The translations under genes and the position numbers were made by a program. A stretch of DNA of 64,000 nucleotides from G963662675 sp963662675 (GTDB lineage Bacteria > Bacteroidota > Bacteroidia > Bacteroidales > Prolixibacteraceae). This document shows positions 31,648-39,674 of the stretch, one piece after another. The stretch lies in NCBI GenBank assembly GCA_963662675.2, contig CAXXHP010000002.1, positions 723,370 to 787,369 of the forward strand, given 5' to 3'. The notes under the pieces are model-generated. The model was not told the DNA's origin. It was given only the letters and a program-made list of their open reading frames with translations, and did no database searches. The stretch's first letter is position 1. Each line of letters opens with the position of its first letter.

Positions 31648-32754
31648 TTATCTCTTTGTGTTTTTAGACTGAGCTGAATGTCTGCGTTTAGGCTTCCGTT
31701 TTAGCTTTATGACTTTTTTCTCCTTTATCAATTCAATATTGACAGAACCAACGCTCATCTCGTTTTCTATTTTTGCTTCAACTTTGATGTAATTGTCTAG
31801 CGATGGTTTTTCTCCTTTTTTATTGAGTTGAATGATTGCTTTTACATCTTTCAGATCAAGAGCAAATGGTCTGGAATCGTAAGCTTTATCCAGTGTGTAC
31901 CAGATTTTTTTATTGAGAATTTCCGTTTTAAAATGTTTGGCCAGTCCTTTTTCTGTTTCCAGCGCAAGCAGTTCGTACGGGAAATCTTCCTGTGCTTCCA
32001 GATAGGTGTCCAGTTCATACATTAGGCAACACTTCAGTTTTCCACATTGCCCTGTCATTTTCTCTGCATTGGGCGAAAGTCCTTGTTTTATGGCTGCTTC
32101 GGATGTAACACTCGAAAAGTCAGTTCGCCAACTTGAGCAACAAAGTTCCCGTCCGCACGAGCCAATACTCCCAACGCGTCCTGCTTCCTGACGTACGCCA
32201 ATCTGTTTCATCTCAACTTTAATGTGAAACTCGTAGGCGAAGTGTTTTATCAATTCTCGAAAATCTACCCTTCCATCGGCTATGTAATAGAAAATGGCTT
32301 TCGTATTATCCCCATGAAATTCGACATCCCCAATTTTCATGTTCAAGCCAAGTTCCGCCGCAATTTGACGAGATCGCACCATAACAGCCTGTTCCCGATT
32401 TTGGGCATCTTTCCATTTTGCAATGTCATTATCTGATGCTTTTCGGTAAATTTTATGCCAGACGTGTTGGCTTGGCCTTTTTATTTTTCGATCGAACTGT
32501 TTTTTTGCCAATGTGCCTGTTAGTGAAACAGTGCCTACATTATGTCCCGGAGAACAAGAAACCACAACAAGGTCACCAAGCTTTAAGGATAACTTATCTT
32601 CATTCTTGAAAAAATCTTTATGTGTTCCTTTAAAGCGAACCTCAACAATGTTGCTGAGGTGACTTGTGTCGGGTAAATCTTTTAGCCAGTTGGTCGTGCT
32701 CAGCATCTCAGGCCGATCACTATCCGTATTTATTATACATTCATTACATCCCAT
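31648..32754 (-). CDS. PSP1-domain (RicT/YaaT-like) regulatory protein
   Basis: 368 residues from the ATG beginning MGCNECIINT; a TTG eight codons upstream is less likely. The PSP1 C-terminal domain is present (VEVRFKGTHKDFFKN, LGDLVVVSCSPGHNVGTVSL, FYYIADGRVDFRELIKHFA). Cysteine clusters typical of RicT are also present: SIGSCGRELCCSSW and GQCGKLKCCLMYEL. RicT in Bacillus forms a 4Fe-4S complex that controls RNase Y and phosphorelay. In Bacteroidota this gene usually lies near gldH, but the gene on its left here is the mevalonate kinase gene. The basic tail (KLKRKPKRRHSAQSK) may contact nucleic acid. A role in RNA or cell-cycle control is by family only. Confidence 0.9.
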   Translation of the reverse strand: MGCNECIINTDSDRPEMLSTTNWLKDLPDTSHLSNIVEVRFKGTHKDFFKNEDKLSLKLGDLVVVSCSPGHNVGTVSLTGTLAKKQFDRKIKRPSQHVWHKIYRKASDNDIAKWKDAQNREQAVMVRSRQIAAELGLNMKIGDVEFHGDNTKAIFYYIADGRVDFRELIKHFAYEFHIKVEMKQIGVRQEAGRVGSIGSCGRELCCSSWRTDFSSVTSEAAIKQGLSPNAEKMTGQCGKLKCCLMYELDTYLEAQEDFPYELLALETEKGLAKHFKTEILNKKIWYTLDKAYDSRPFALDLKDVKAIIQLNKKGEKPSLDNYIKVEAKIENEMSVGSVNIELIKEKKVIKLKRKPKRRHSAQSKNTKR

Positions 32755-32775
32755 GTCAAAAATCTTTAATGCAGA

Positions 32776-32783
32776 CAAATCTA
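32776..32783 (-). promoter_or_regulatory. candidate -7 element for the PSP1-domain gene
   Basis: Minus-strand TAGATTTG fits TAnnTTTG and sits 22 bases upstream of the start codon. No TTG was found at the expected upstream spacing. Confidence 0.4.
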
Positions 32784-32884
32784 TCTAAAATTAACCGCAC
32801 TTGCTATGTTAATTGAGTCTAAATAAGAGCGAGTCGCATCTTTTTTGTAAATTAGGATGTTAATGCGAATGTGAAACTAAATTG

Positions 32885-33309
32885 ATGATTATGGACTTAT
32901 CTACTGTTTTTAATGAGCTAAATTATTGGGCTGTTCTTGTAGCTGCGTTAAGTAACTTCGTGGGGGGCTTTGGTATTCAAAGATTTTGTTTGGAGCAAGA
33001 TGGATGGAACTAAATGGATTCACTGATAAAAACATCCACGAGGGCAGTTTGTCTATGCCTGTTATTTTTGGAACTTCGTTTGGAACCTCTTTTCTTTCAG
33101 CAATTGCGCTTGCTATGTTTCTCGGAGCTTCGGCCAATATGGGCTTTGGTATTTTTGCTGGAGTTATGATTGCCATTTTTTGGATAGGTACCTCACGTCT
33201 TAATTTGGTTTTATATGAAAAACAGAAGCTTTCTTTGTTTATGATTCATGCAGGTTATGATTTGGTGGCGTATATAATTATGGGAGCCATTATTGGTGTT
33301 TGGCACTAA
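32885..33309 (+). pseudogene. DUF1761-type membrane protein interrupted by a single-base frameshift
   Basis: Two frames hold one protein. Frame 1 from ATG reads MIMDLSTVFNELNYWAVLVA, then ALSNFVGG, and runs into a stop. In the other frame the sequence resumes as LWYSKILFGARWMELNGF and continues to GVWH. Joining them at the G6 tract (32962-32967), by adding one G, gives SNFVGGLWYSKILFGARW. That matches the usual N-terminus of DUF1761 proteins (a small membrane protein with four helices). The last part has three membrane helices. Without the extra G the protein is broken. A sequencing error, a natural pseudogene, or slippage are all possible. Confidence 0.8.
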
Positions 33310-33421
33310 TTCGTTTTGTAATTCTAGAAGAGGGAGTGTTTGAAAATAAAGCGTGTAATAAATTTTTTAGTTGAATTGTCCGGGTTTGTTCTCTCTTTTT
33401 ATTTCTTTTGAATAAAAAAAG

Positions 33422-34609
33422 GTGAAACGTAACATTCTCATTTTCGTCTGTCTTCTATTTTTATACTTGCCTACGCAGGGTCAGTCAATAAAACTTAGTA
33501 AATCTGCTGAAGTTAGCGTATTAACCTGTGGAGCAAGTGATCTCATTCATGCGATTTATGGACATACTGCTATTCGGGTAAATGATCCGGCTCAAAATTG
33601 GGATGTCGTTTTTAATTATGGCGTTTTCAGCTTTAGTGCTCCTAATTTCGCATATCGTTTTGCCAAAGGGCAAACTGATTATATGCTGGCTGCTGAGTAT
33701 TATTCGGACTTTTACGATGATTACAAAAACAATGGGAGAAGCATCAATGAGCAGGTTCTAAATTTTACTCAGACCGAAAAACAGCAACTTTTAGATTTTC
33801 TAATTACCAATGCTGAACCTGAGAATAGAGAATATCGCTACAATTTCTTTTTCGATAATTGTGCCACACGAGTGCGGGATGTAATAGAAAATCAAGTTGA
33901 TGGATCGGTTGTCTTTCATGAGGAAAATGGTGAAGATAGAACGTTTCGGCAACATGTGGCTGATTACCAAAAAGTGCTTCCGTGGACAAATTTTGGCATC
34001 GAGCTAGCTCTTGGGTCTCCGGCAGATGAAATAGCGTCAGCCTATCAGGAAATGTTTTTACCAGAGTATCTGATGAAGCATTTTGCTACTGCTGAAATTA
34101 GAACGGAAAATGGAACTCGCCCTTTGGTGAAGAAAACCAATGAGATTTATGTTGTAGAAAAGACGGATAACGCCATCAGCTTACTTTCTCCATTTGTTAT
34201 TCTAACGGTTTTACTTTTGGTAGTGATATACGTTACTTATCGACAATACCGAAGGAAAATATTTAACTATTCACTTGACTATCTTTTATTGTTCTTTACC
34301 GGTATTGTTGGGATCATTGCTCTTTGGTTTGTTCTTTACTCTGAGCATCCTGCTATGCACCCAAATTATAACATGTGGTGGGCTGTTCCTACAAATATGC
34401 CGTTTCTGTTTTTATGGATGGTGAAAAAATGGAGAGGGCATTTAAAGTGGTATTGGGTAGCTTTGTCTGCATGGCTAATTGTATTTTTACTTTTCAATTG
34501 GCTGGCACCACAATCATTTCATATTGGCTTTTATGCCATTATATTGATGATGCTTCTTCGTTCGTTGTATCATTGCTTGTGCTTTTCAAGAGTAAAGCAA
34601 GTGTCGTAA
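33422..34609 (+). CDS. DUF4105 membrane protein
   Basis: 395 residues from a GTG start that lies directly before a clean signal peptide (KRNILIFVCLLFLYLPTQGQ). The DUF4105 domain follows in the periplasm: VSVLTCGASDLIHAIYGHTAIRV, VVFNYGVFSFSAPNFAYRFAKGQTDYML and NFFFDNCATRVRDVIE. The conserved H, Y, N and C residues of the YGHTA and DNCA motifs are intact and give a papain-like, NlpC/P60-related active-site pattern. Then come about five hydrophobic helices (about 246-268, 285-307, 318-335, 345-362, 370-388). Related proteins in Gram-negatives have been called Lnb and act in lipoprotein N-acylation; transfer of that role here is inference. It is transcribed alone, before mutS. Confidence 0.8.
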   Translation: MKRNILIFVCLLFLYLPTQGQSIKLSKSAEVSVLTCGASDLIHAIYGHTAIRVNDPAQNWDVVFNYGVFSFSAPNFAYRFAKGQTDYMLAAEYYSDFYDDYKNNGRSINEQVLNFTQTEKQQLLDFLITNAEPENREYRYNFFFDNCATRVRDVIENQVDGSVVFHEENGEDRTFRQHVADYQKVLPWTNFGIELALGSPADEIASAYQEMFLPEYLMKHFATAEIRTENGTRPLVKKTNEIYVVEKTDNAISLLSPFVILTVLLLVVIYVTYRQYRRKIFNYSLDYLLLFFTGIVGIIALWFVLYSEHPAMHPNYNMWWAVPTNMPFLFLWMVKKWRGHLKWYWVALSAWLIVFLLFNWLAPQSFHIGFYAIILMMLLRSLYHCLCFSRVKQVS

Positions 34610-34719
34610 TCTGTTATTGTAACTTGTTGAAAAGTTTGATTGAAGAAAAAGCAGTGCTGTTTCCTTCGTATCATGAAACGGTTATCTTTGTTAATCAATT
34701 CGAAAATATCATTTAAATT

Positions 34720-37338
34720 TTGGCTGGAACTAAAAAATACGTCGAAACTCCTTTGATGAAACAATACTACGATATCAAAGGGAAACACCCTGATGCGGTG
34801 TTACTTTTTCGTGTGGGAGACTTTTATGAAACGTTTGGAGAAGATGCCATTAAAGCTGCAGGGATTTTAGGCATTACCTTAACCCGAAGGGCTAATGGAT
34901 CGGCCAGCTATGTTGAGTTGGCAGGGTTTCCACATCATGCGTTGGATACGTATTTGCCAAAGTTGGTGAGAGCCGGTCAGCGGGTTGCCATTTGTGAGCA
35001 ACTGGAAGACCCAAAAATGACCAAGAAGATTGTCAAGCGGGGAATAACCGAGCTGGTAACTCCGGGTGTCTCAATCAATGATAATATTTTGGAACACCGC
35101 GAGAACAATTTTTTGGCATCTGTTCATTTTGACAAAAAAATGGCAGGTGTGGCTTTTCTTGATATATCTACCGGTGAGTTTTTAACAGCGGAGGGGAGTT
35201 TCGAATACATTGATAAATTACTGAACTCATTCAAGCCTAAAGAAATCCTTTTTCAAAAAGGGAGGGGGAATGACTTTGTTTCCTTATTTGGGGACAAGTT
35301 TTATACCTATTCGATGGAGGATTGGGTTTTTACAGAGGATGCTGCTACAGACAGGCTCTTGCGCCATTTTGAAACCAAGTCGCTGAAAGGTTATGGTGTG
35401 CATGAGTTAAATTACGGTGTAATTGCAGCCGGTACCGTTCTGCATTATTTAGATCTGACTCAGCATCTACAGGTGCAGCATATTACAGCCTTATCGCGTA
35501 TCGAAGAGGATAAGTACGTGTGGCTTGATCGGTTTACGATACGAAATCTTGAATTGTTTGGAGCCATTAACGAAGGGGCTAAAACGGTGGCTCAGGTGCT
35601 TGATAATACCATATCGCCAATGGGCGCACGTATGCTTAAACGTTGGATTGCTCTGCCTTTGAAAGAAATTACTGCGATAAATGAACGGCTTTCAGTGGTT
35701 GAATACTTTGTTTCAAACCAAGAGGAAAAAGAAGCACTTGAAGATTATATCCGACAAATTGGTGATTTGGAACGCATAATCTCGAAAGTGGCTGTTGGAC
35801 GCATCAATCCAAGGGAGGTTGTTCAGTTAAAGAATGCCTTGATTGCCATTGAGCCGATTAAGGCTTATGGAGCCAGTGTTGAGCATGACATACTGAATCG
35901 TTTTGCAGAGCAACTAAACCTTTGCCTTTCCATCAGGGATAGGATTGAAAGGGAAATCACAAATGACCCACCCATGCTCTTAAATCGTGGGAATGTTATG
36001 AAATCTGGTGTTTCTAATGAATTGGATGAGTTGCGGGCAATTGCCTATTCTGGCAAAGACTATTTAGCAAAAATGCAGGAAAGGGAGTCTCGGCGGACTG
36101 GAATTCCTTCATTGAAAATATCATTTAATAACGTTTTTGGGTATTATATTGAAGTTCGGAATACCCACAAGGATAAGGTTCCTGAAGAATGGATACGCAA
36201 GCAAACACTGGTAAATGCCGAGCGTTACATCACGGAGGAACTAAAAGAATACGAAAGCAAAATTCTTGGGGCCGAAGAAAAGATTATGGCCTTGGAAGCT
36301 CGCCTTTTTAACGATTTGGTCATCGCTCTTTCAGAATATATTCAAGCCGTGCAGTTGAATGCGGTGGTGATTGCTAAAATGGATTGTCTGCTCTCATTTG
36401 CAAGTTCGGCCATTCGCAATAATTATTGTAAGCCGGTATTGAATGATTCTAAGGTGATTGATATTAAAGAAGGACGACATCCTGTGATTGAGCAACAATT
36501 GCCTGTTGGCGAGGAATACATTACCAACAACGTTCTGTTGGATCAGGATGATCAGCAGGTGATCATTATCACAGGGCCAAATATGGCAGGTAAGTCAGCT
36601 TTGTTACGGCAAACTGCTTTGATTGTGCTCATGTCGCAAATTGGTTCGTTCGTGCCTGCTGCTTCTGCTAACATTGGGTATGTCGATAAAATATTTACTC
36701 GGGTAGGGGCTTCCGATAATATTTCTTTGGGCGAATCAACCTTTATGGTTGAGATGAATGAGGCTGCCAGTATCCTCAATAACCTTTCTGATCGTAGCTT
36801 AATCCTGTTGGATGAGTTGGGGCGGGGTACTTCAACATATGACGGTATTTCCATTGCTTGGTCAATTGTTGAGTATATTCACGAGCATCCGCAAATGAAG
36901 GCAAAAACCTTATTTGCAACGCACTATCACGAATTAAATGAAATGGAGAAGTCGTTTGCAAGAGTGAAAAACTATAATGTGAGCGTAAAGGAAGTAGGCA
37001 ATAAGGTGATTTTTCTACGTAAGTTGGTCCCTGGAGGTAGCAACCATAGTTTTGGTATCCATGTTGCAAAAATGGCAGGAATGCCACCTTCTGTCGTTCA
37101 AAGGGCCGATGAGATTTTAGTTCAGCTGGAAGATGCCAACCGGAAAGATAGTCTTGCCAAACCTTTAGATGGAATGGCTGAGAAGCGTGAAGGCTTCCAA
37201 ATGAGCTTTTTTCAGTTGGATGATCCGGTGTTAAAGTCCATCCGCGACGAAATAAAAACCCTTGATATTAATAATCTGACTCCGATTGAAGCATTAAATA
37301 AGCTAAATGAAATTAAGAAATTGACTGGCTTAAAATGA
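34720..37338 (+). CDS. mutS: DNA mismatch repair protein MutS
   Basis: 872 residues from a TTG start; this reproduces the N-terminus seen in relatives (MAGTKKYVETPLMKQYYDIK), whereas the first ATG would drop TPLMK. The mismatch-binding Phe-x-Glu is in GDFYETFGEDA. The ATPase has Walker A GPNMAGKSALLRQTA (619-626 core), Walker B SLILLDELGRGTSTYDGISIAW and a dimer helix. Usual MutS has GPNMGGKST; the G to A change in the loop is common in this phylum. It recognises mismatches and recruits MutL. It is followed by a tRNA operon with its own promoter. The last 40 residues form the clamp-interaction tail. Confidence 0.96.
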   Translation: MAGTKKYVETPLMKQYYDIKGKHPDAVLLFRVGDFYETFGEDAIKAAGILGITLTRRANGSASYVELAGFPHHALDTYLPKLVRAGQRVAICEQLEDPKMTKKIVKRGITELVTPGVSINDNILEHRENNFLASVHFDKKMAGVAFLDISTGEFLTAEGSFEYIDKLLNSFKPKEILFQKGRGNDFVSLFGDKFYTYSMEDWVFTEDAATDRLLRHFETKSLKGYGVHELNYGVIAAGTVLHYLDLTQHLQVQHITALSRIEEDKYVWLDRFTIRNLELFGAINEGAKTVAQVLDNTISPMGARMLKRWIALPLKEITAINERLSVVEYFVSNQEEKEALEDYIRQIGDLERIISKVAVGRINPREVVQLKNALIAIEPIKAYGASVEHDILNRFAEQLNLCLSIRDRIEREITNDPPMLLNRGNVMKSGVSNELDELRAIAYSGKDYLAKMQERESRRTGIPSLKISFNNVFGYYIEVRNTHKDKVPEEWIRKQTLVNAERYITEELKEYESKILGAEEKIMALEARLFNDLVIALSEYIQAVQLNAVVIAKMDCLLSFASSAIRNNYCKPVLNDSKVIDIKEGRHPVIEQQLPVGEEYITNNVLLDQDDQQVIIITGPNMAGKSALLRQTALIVLMSQIGSFVPAASANIGYVDKIFTRVGASDNISLGESTFMVEMNEAASILNNLSDRSLILLDELGRGTSTYDGISIAWSIVEYIHEHPQMKAKTLFATHYHELNEMEKSFARVKNYNVSVKEVGNKVIFLRKLVPGGSNHSFGIHVAKMAGMPPSVVQRADEILVQLEDANRKDSLAKPLDGMAEKREGFQMSFFQLDDPVLKSIRDEIKTLDINNLTPIEALNKLNEIKKLTGLK

Positions 37339-37376
37339 GATAGCACAAAGAAATTTTGATCAGCGGTAATTTTTAT

Positions 37377-37401
37377 ATTTTCGTTTTGGAGAAACGAAAA
37401 T
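37377..37401. promoter_or_regulatory. 10-bp inverted repeat overlapping the tRNA promoter
   Basis: ATTTTCGTTT and AAACGAAAAT pair perfectly around TGGAG. It could terminate mutS transcription, but it lacks a following T run. It spans the TTG of the next promoter, so it may be a regulatory site instead. Confidence 0.5.
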
Positions 37402-37415
37402 TAGCAATATATTTG
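37386..37415 (+). promoter_or_regulatory. Bacteroidota-type promoter of the Gly-Leu-Gly tRNA operon
   Basis: TTG at 37386-37388, then 19 bases, then TATATTTG at 37408-37415. Consensus and spacing both match. Transcription would start about 110 bases before the first tRNA, so a precursor leader is expected. Confidence 0.75.
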
Positions 37416-37527
37416 CAACGCTGTTTTCAGAGCTGGAAGCAGTAAGTTCTTTAAGGATTGGTGTCCGTTTTAATATGCAAAAAAGCTCATCCTGATATCT
37501 ATCGGGAAAGAAGAGCACATAATTTTT

Positions 37528-37600
<73 letters not shown>

Positions 37601-37613
37601 CAATAATTAGGAT

Positions 37614-37698
37614 GCCCGGATGGTGGAATTGGTAGACACGTTGGACTTAAAATCCAATGATTATTATGATCGTGCGGGTTCAAGTCCCGCTCCGGGTA
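37614..37698 (+). tRNA. tRNA-Leu (anticodon TAA)
   Basis: 85 nt with a long variable arm, as in class II tRNAs. Acceptor GCCCGGA pairs with TCCGGGT (one G-T pair at the end). Anticodon stem TTGGA/TCCAA encloses CTTAAAA, with TAA at 37648-37650. T-loop GGTTCAAGTCC. It reads TTA and TTG codons. It lies 13 bases after the first tRNA-Gly. Confidence 0.97.
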
Positions 37699-37776
37699 CA
37701 TTTTTTTATATTAAGAGAATAGCTCAAATCGAAAATTTCGGGGTATTGGGCAGATATCCATTCTTTTAAGTATTCT

Positions 37777-37849
<73 letters not shown>

Positions 37850-37852
37850 CAC

Positions 37853-37887
37853 AAAAAAGCACTTCATGAAAATGAGGTGCTTTTTTT
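37853..37887 (+). terminator. terminator of the tRNA operon
   Basis: AAAAAAGCACTTCAT pairs with ATGAGGTGCTTTTTT around GAAA, with one G-T pair, and ends in a run of T. Confidence 0.85.
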
Positions 37888-38237
37888 GTTTCCGTTTTTT
37901 GGATCAAGCCAAAAAATGAAATCCCGTTCGGAAGAACAGCTAAATCCAGAAATGCTAATTATGTATTTATCTTCATACAACTCTGCTGAATCATTCGACA
38001 TAAAAAAAAGACGGGGAAGCATAAAAATGGGATGAAGAAAGAAAGCATGTAATTACTAAAAGTGAGAAGTGCGTAGCTGAGCTTTTTATGGCCAAGGCTG
38101 TCCATAAAAGGGACTGCCTTTCTGCTCTTTTTGTGAGCGAATATTAATTTTAAGCCAATATTGCAATTAACTGTACTTTCCAGAATTTGCCCTTTTGAAT
38201 TTAATTAACTTTGCCGCCCTCAAAATTGATAGATGCC
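37888..38237. other. intergenic stretch before the hydrogenase gene
   Basis: About 350 bases. It holds one short hairpin (AAGGCTGTCC at 38094 with GGACTGCCTT at 38111, one mismatch) and a TAACTTTG -7 element at 38206-38213, 25 bases before the hydrogenase start. No gene is believable here. Confidence 0.45.
38206..38213 (+). promoter_or_regulatory. candidate -7 element for the hydrogenase gene
   Basis: TAACTTTG fits TAnnTTTG and is 24 bases before the start codon. The nearest TTG upstream is at a 16-base gap, shorter than usual. Confidence 0.45.
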
Positions 38238-39668
38238 ATGGCATATCTTAGCAATACAATGATCATCAGACATGAATTGATGGCGCGACTGGTGAAGATG
38301 TTTAAGAAGGGGGAATTAGCTTCAACGATTAACAGTTTGCCTGTTGAGTTGTATCCGAAAGAAAGAAACCCTCGTGGTCGATGTTGTGTTTATAAAGAGC
38401 GTGTAATTACGCGTTATAAGCTGTTGCCCTTATTGGGATACGAGGTGCCGGAGGACGACATTGAGTTTCACTCTTTGGGTGAGTACGCTACGCAGGCTTT
38501 ATCGCGTCAAGAACAACCGGATAAAATACTAACTCTGGTGGACGAATCTTGTACGGGATGTGTGCAGGCAAATTATGTGGTAACGAATTTATGCCGTGGT
38601 TGCGTTGCTAGTCCTTGTGTGATGAACTGTCCAAAAAATGCGATTCGTTTTACGGCTACTGGCCAAACCGAAATAAAACCGGAGTTGTGCGTGAATTGTG
38701 GTTTGTGCCAACAAGCATGCCCGTATCATGCCATTATTTATATGCCAATTCCTTGTGAGGAAGTTTGTCCGGTGGGAGCGATCAAGCAGAATGAGCGGGG
38801 CATTGAAGAGATTGATCCTGATAAATGTATTTATTGTGGAAAGTGTATTACTGCTTGTCCGTTTGGGGCAATTTTTGAACTGTCGTCTGTAATTGATGTG
38901 CTGAGTGCCATTGAACGAAAGCAGCAGGTGATCGCGATGATTGCTCCTGCAATATTTGCTCAATACTCCGAAGTTCCGGGAAAGGTTTTTGCTGCCATAA
39001 AAGAAATTGGGTTCACCGAAGTTGTTGAGGTTGCCCGTGGTGCAGAAAAAACAGCCACGCATGAAGCAGAAGAGCTCAAGGAAAAACTGGACCAAGGACA
39101 AAAATTCATGACGACTTCTTGTTGCCCATCTTTTGTTGAAACAGTCCGGAAGCATGTTCCAGGGCTGAATCCAAATGTCTCACACACACCATCGCCAATG
39201 TCTTATGTGGCTGAAGAGATGCGTGGAAAATATCCAGATGCCAAATTGGTTTTTGTAGGCCCCTGTGTTGCAAAGCGAAAGGAAGCACGTGATCTTGGTT
39301 CTATAAACTATGTCTTGAGTTTCGAAGAACTGGATTCAATCTTGATTGGAATGGACATTCAACCAGAAAAGATGGAAGAGATTCCGATGGAACATTACAC
39401 AAAAGAGTCTCGTGGTTTTGCGAAAAGTGGAGGTGTTCTTGGCGCTGTTTTGGCTGAGAAGAAGATTGAGAATTTTAGCTTTGAGACAATTAATGGAATT
39501 GATAAGAAGGCCATTAAGTTGTTTAAAATGATGGAGAAAGGGCATGCTAAGTCTCAATTTTATGAAGTGATGGCATGTGAGGGGGGATGTATTTCGGGTC
39601 CAGGAGCTTATGTGAAATCGGCAAAAGCCAACCGGAACTTTATAAATTCGCTAAAAGGCTTGCAATAG
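38238..39668 (+). CDS. monomeric [FeFe] hydrogenase, group B type
   Basis: 476 residues from the ATG; the TTG nine codons upstream is part of the promoter element. The N-terminal half has several Fe-S clusters: CTGC..CRGCVASPCVMNC, then CVNCGLCQQACPYHA, and CEEVCPVGA..CIYCGKCITACPFGA. The H-cluster domain has L1 TTSCCPSF (292-299), L2 GPCVAKRKE (341-349) and L3 MACEGGCISGPG, with cysteines at 447 and 451. TSCCP, GPC and GGC cysteines are all there, so the active site appears complete. No HydE/F/G maturases are in this window. Group B enzymes are found in fermentative anaerobes; they may evolve or sense H2. The stop codon is 6 bases from the convergent murF-alr stop. Confidence 0.9.
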   Translation: MAYLSNTMIIRHELMARLVKMFKKGELASTINSLPVELYPKERNPRGRCCVYKERVITRYKLLPLLGYEVPEDDIEFHSLGEYATQALSRQEQPDKILTLVDESCTGCVQANYVVTNLCRGCVASPCVMNCPKNAIRFTATGQTEIKPELCVNCGLCQQACPYHAIIYMPIPCEEVCPVGAIKQNERGIEEIDPDKCIYCGKCITACPFGAIFELSSVIDVLSAIERKQQVIAMIAPAIFAQYSEVPGKVFAAIKEIGFTEVVEVARGAEKTATHEAEELKEKLDQGQKFMTTSCCPSFVETVRKHVPGLNPNVSHTPSPMSYVAEEMRGKYPDAKLVFVGPCVAKRKEARDLGSINYVLSFEELDSILIGMDIQPEKMEEIPMEHYTKESRGFAKSGGVLGAVLAEKKIENFSFETINGIDKKAIKLFKMMEKGHAKSQFYEVMACEGGCISGPGAYVKSAKANRNFINSLKGLQ

Positions 39669-39674
39669 GGGGAC

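Noticed and set aside
38094..38120. Short hairpin AAGGCTGTCC..GGACTGCCTT before the hydrogenase gene, resembling the MITE-like ends
   Set aside because: One mismatch and no T run or second copy of the full end sequence; likely chance.
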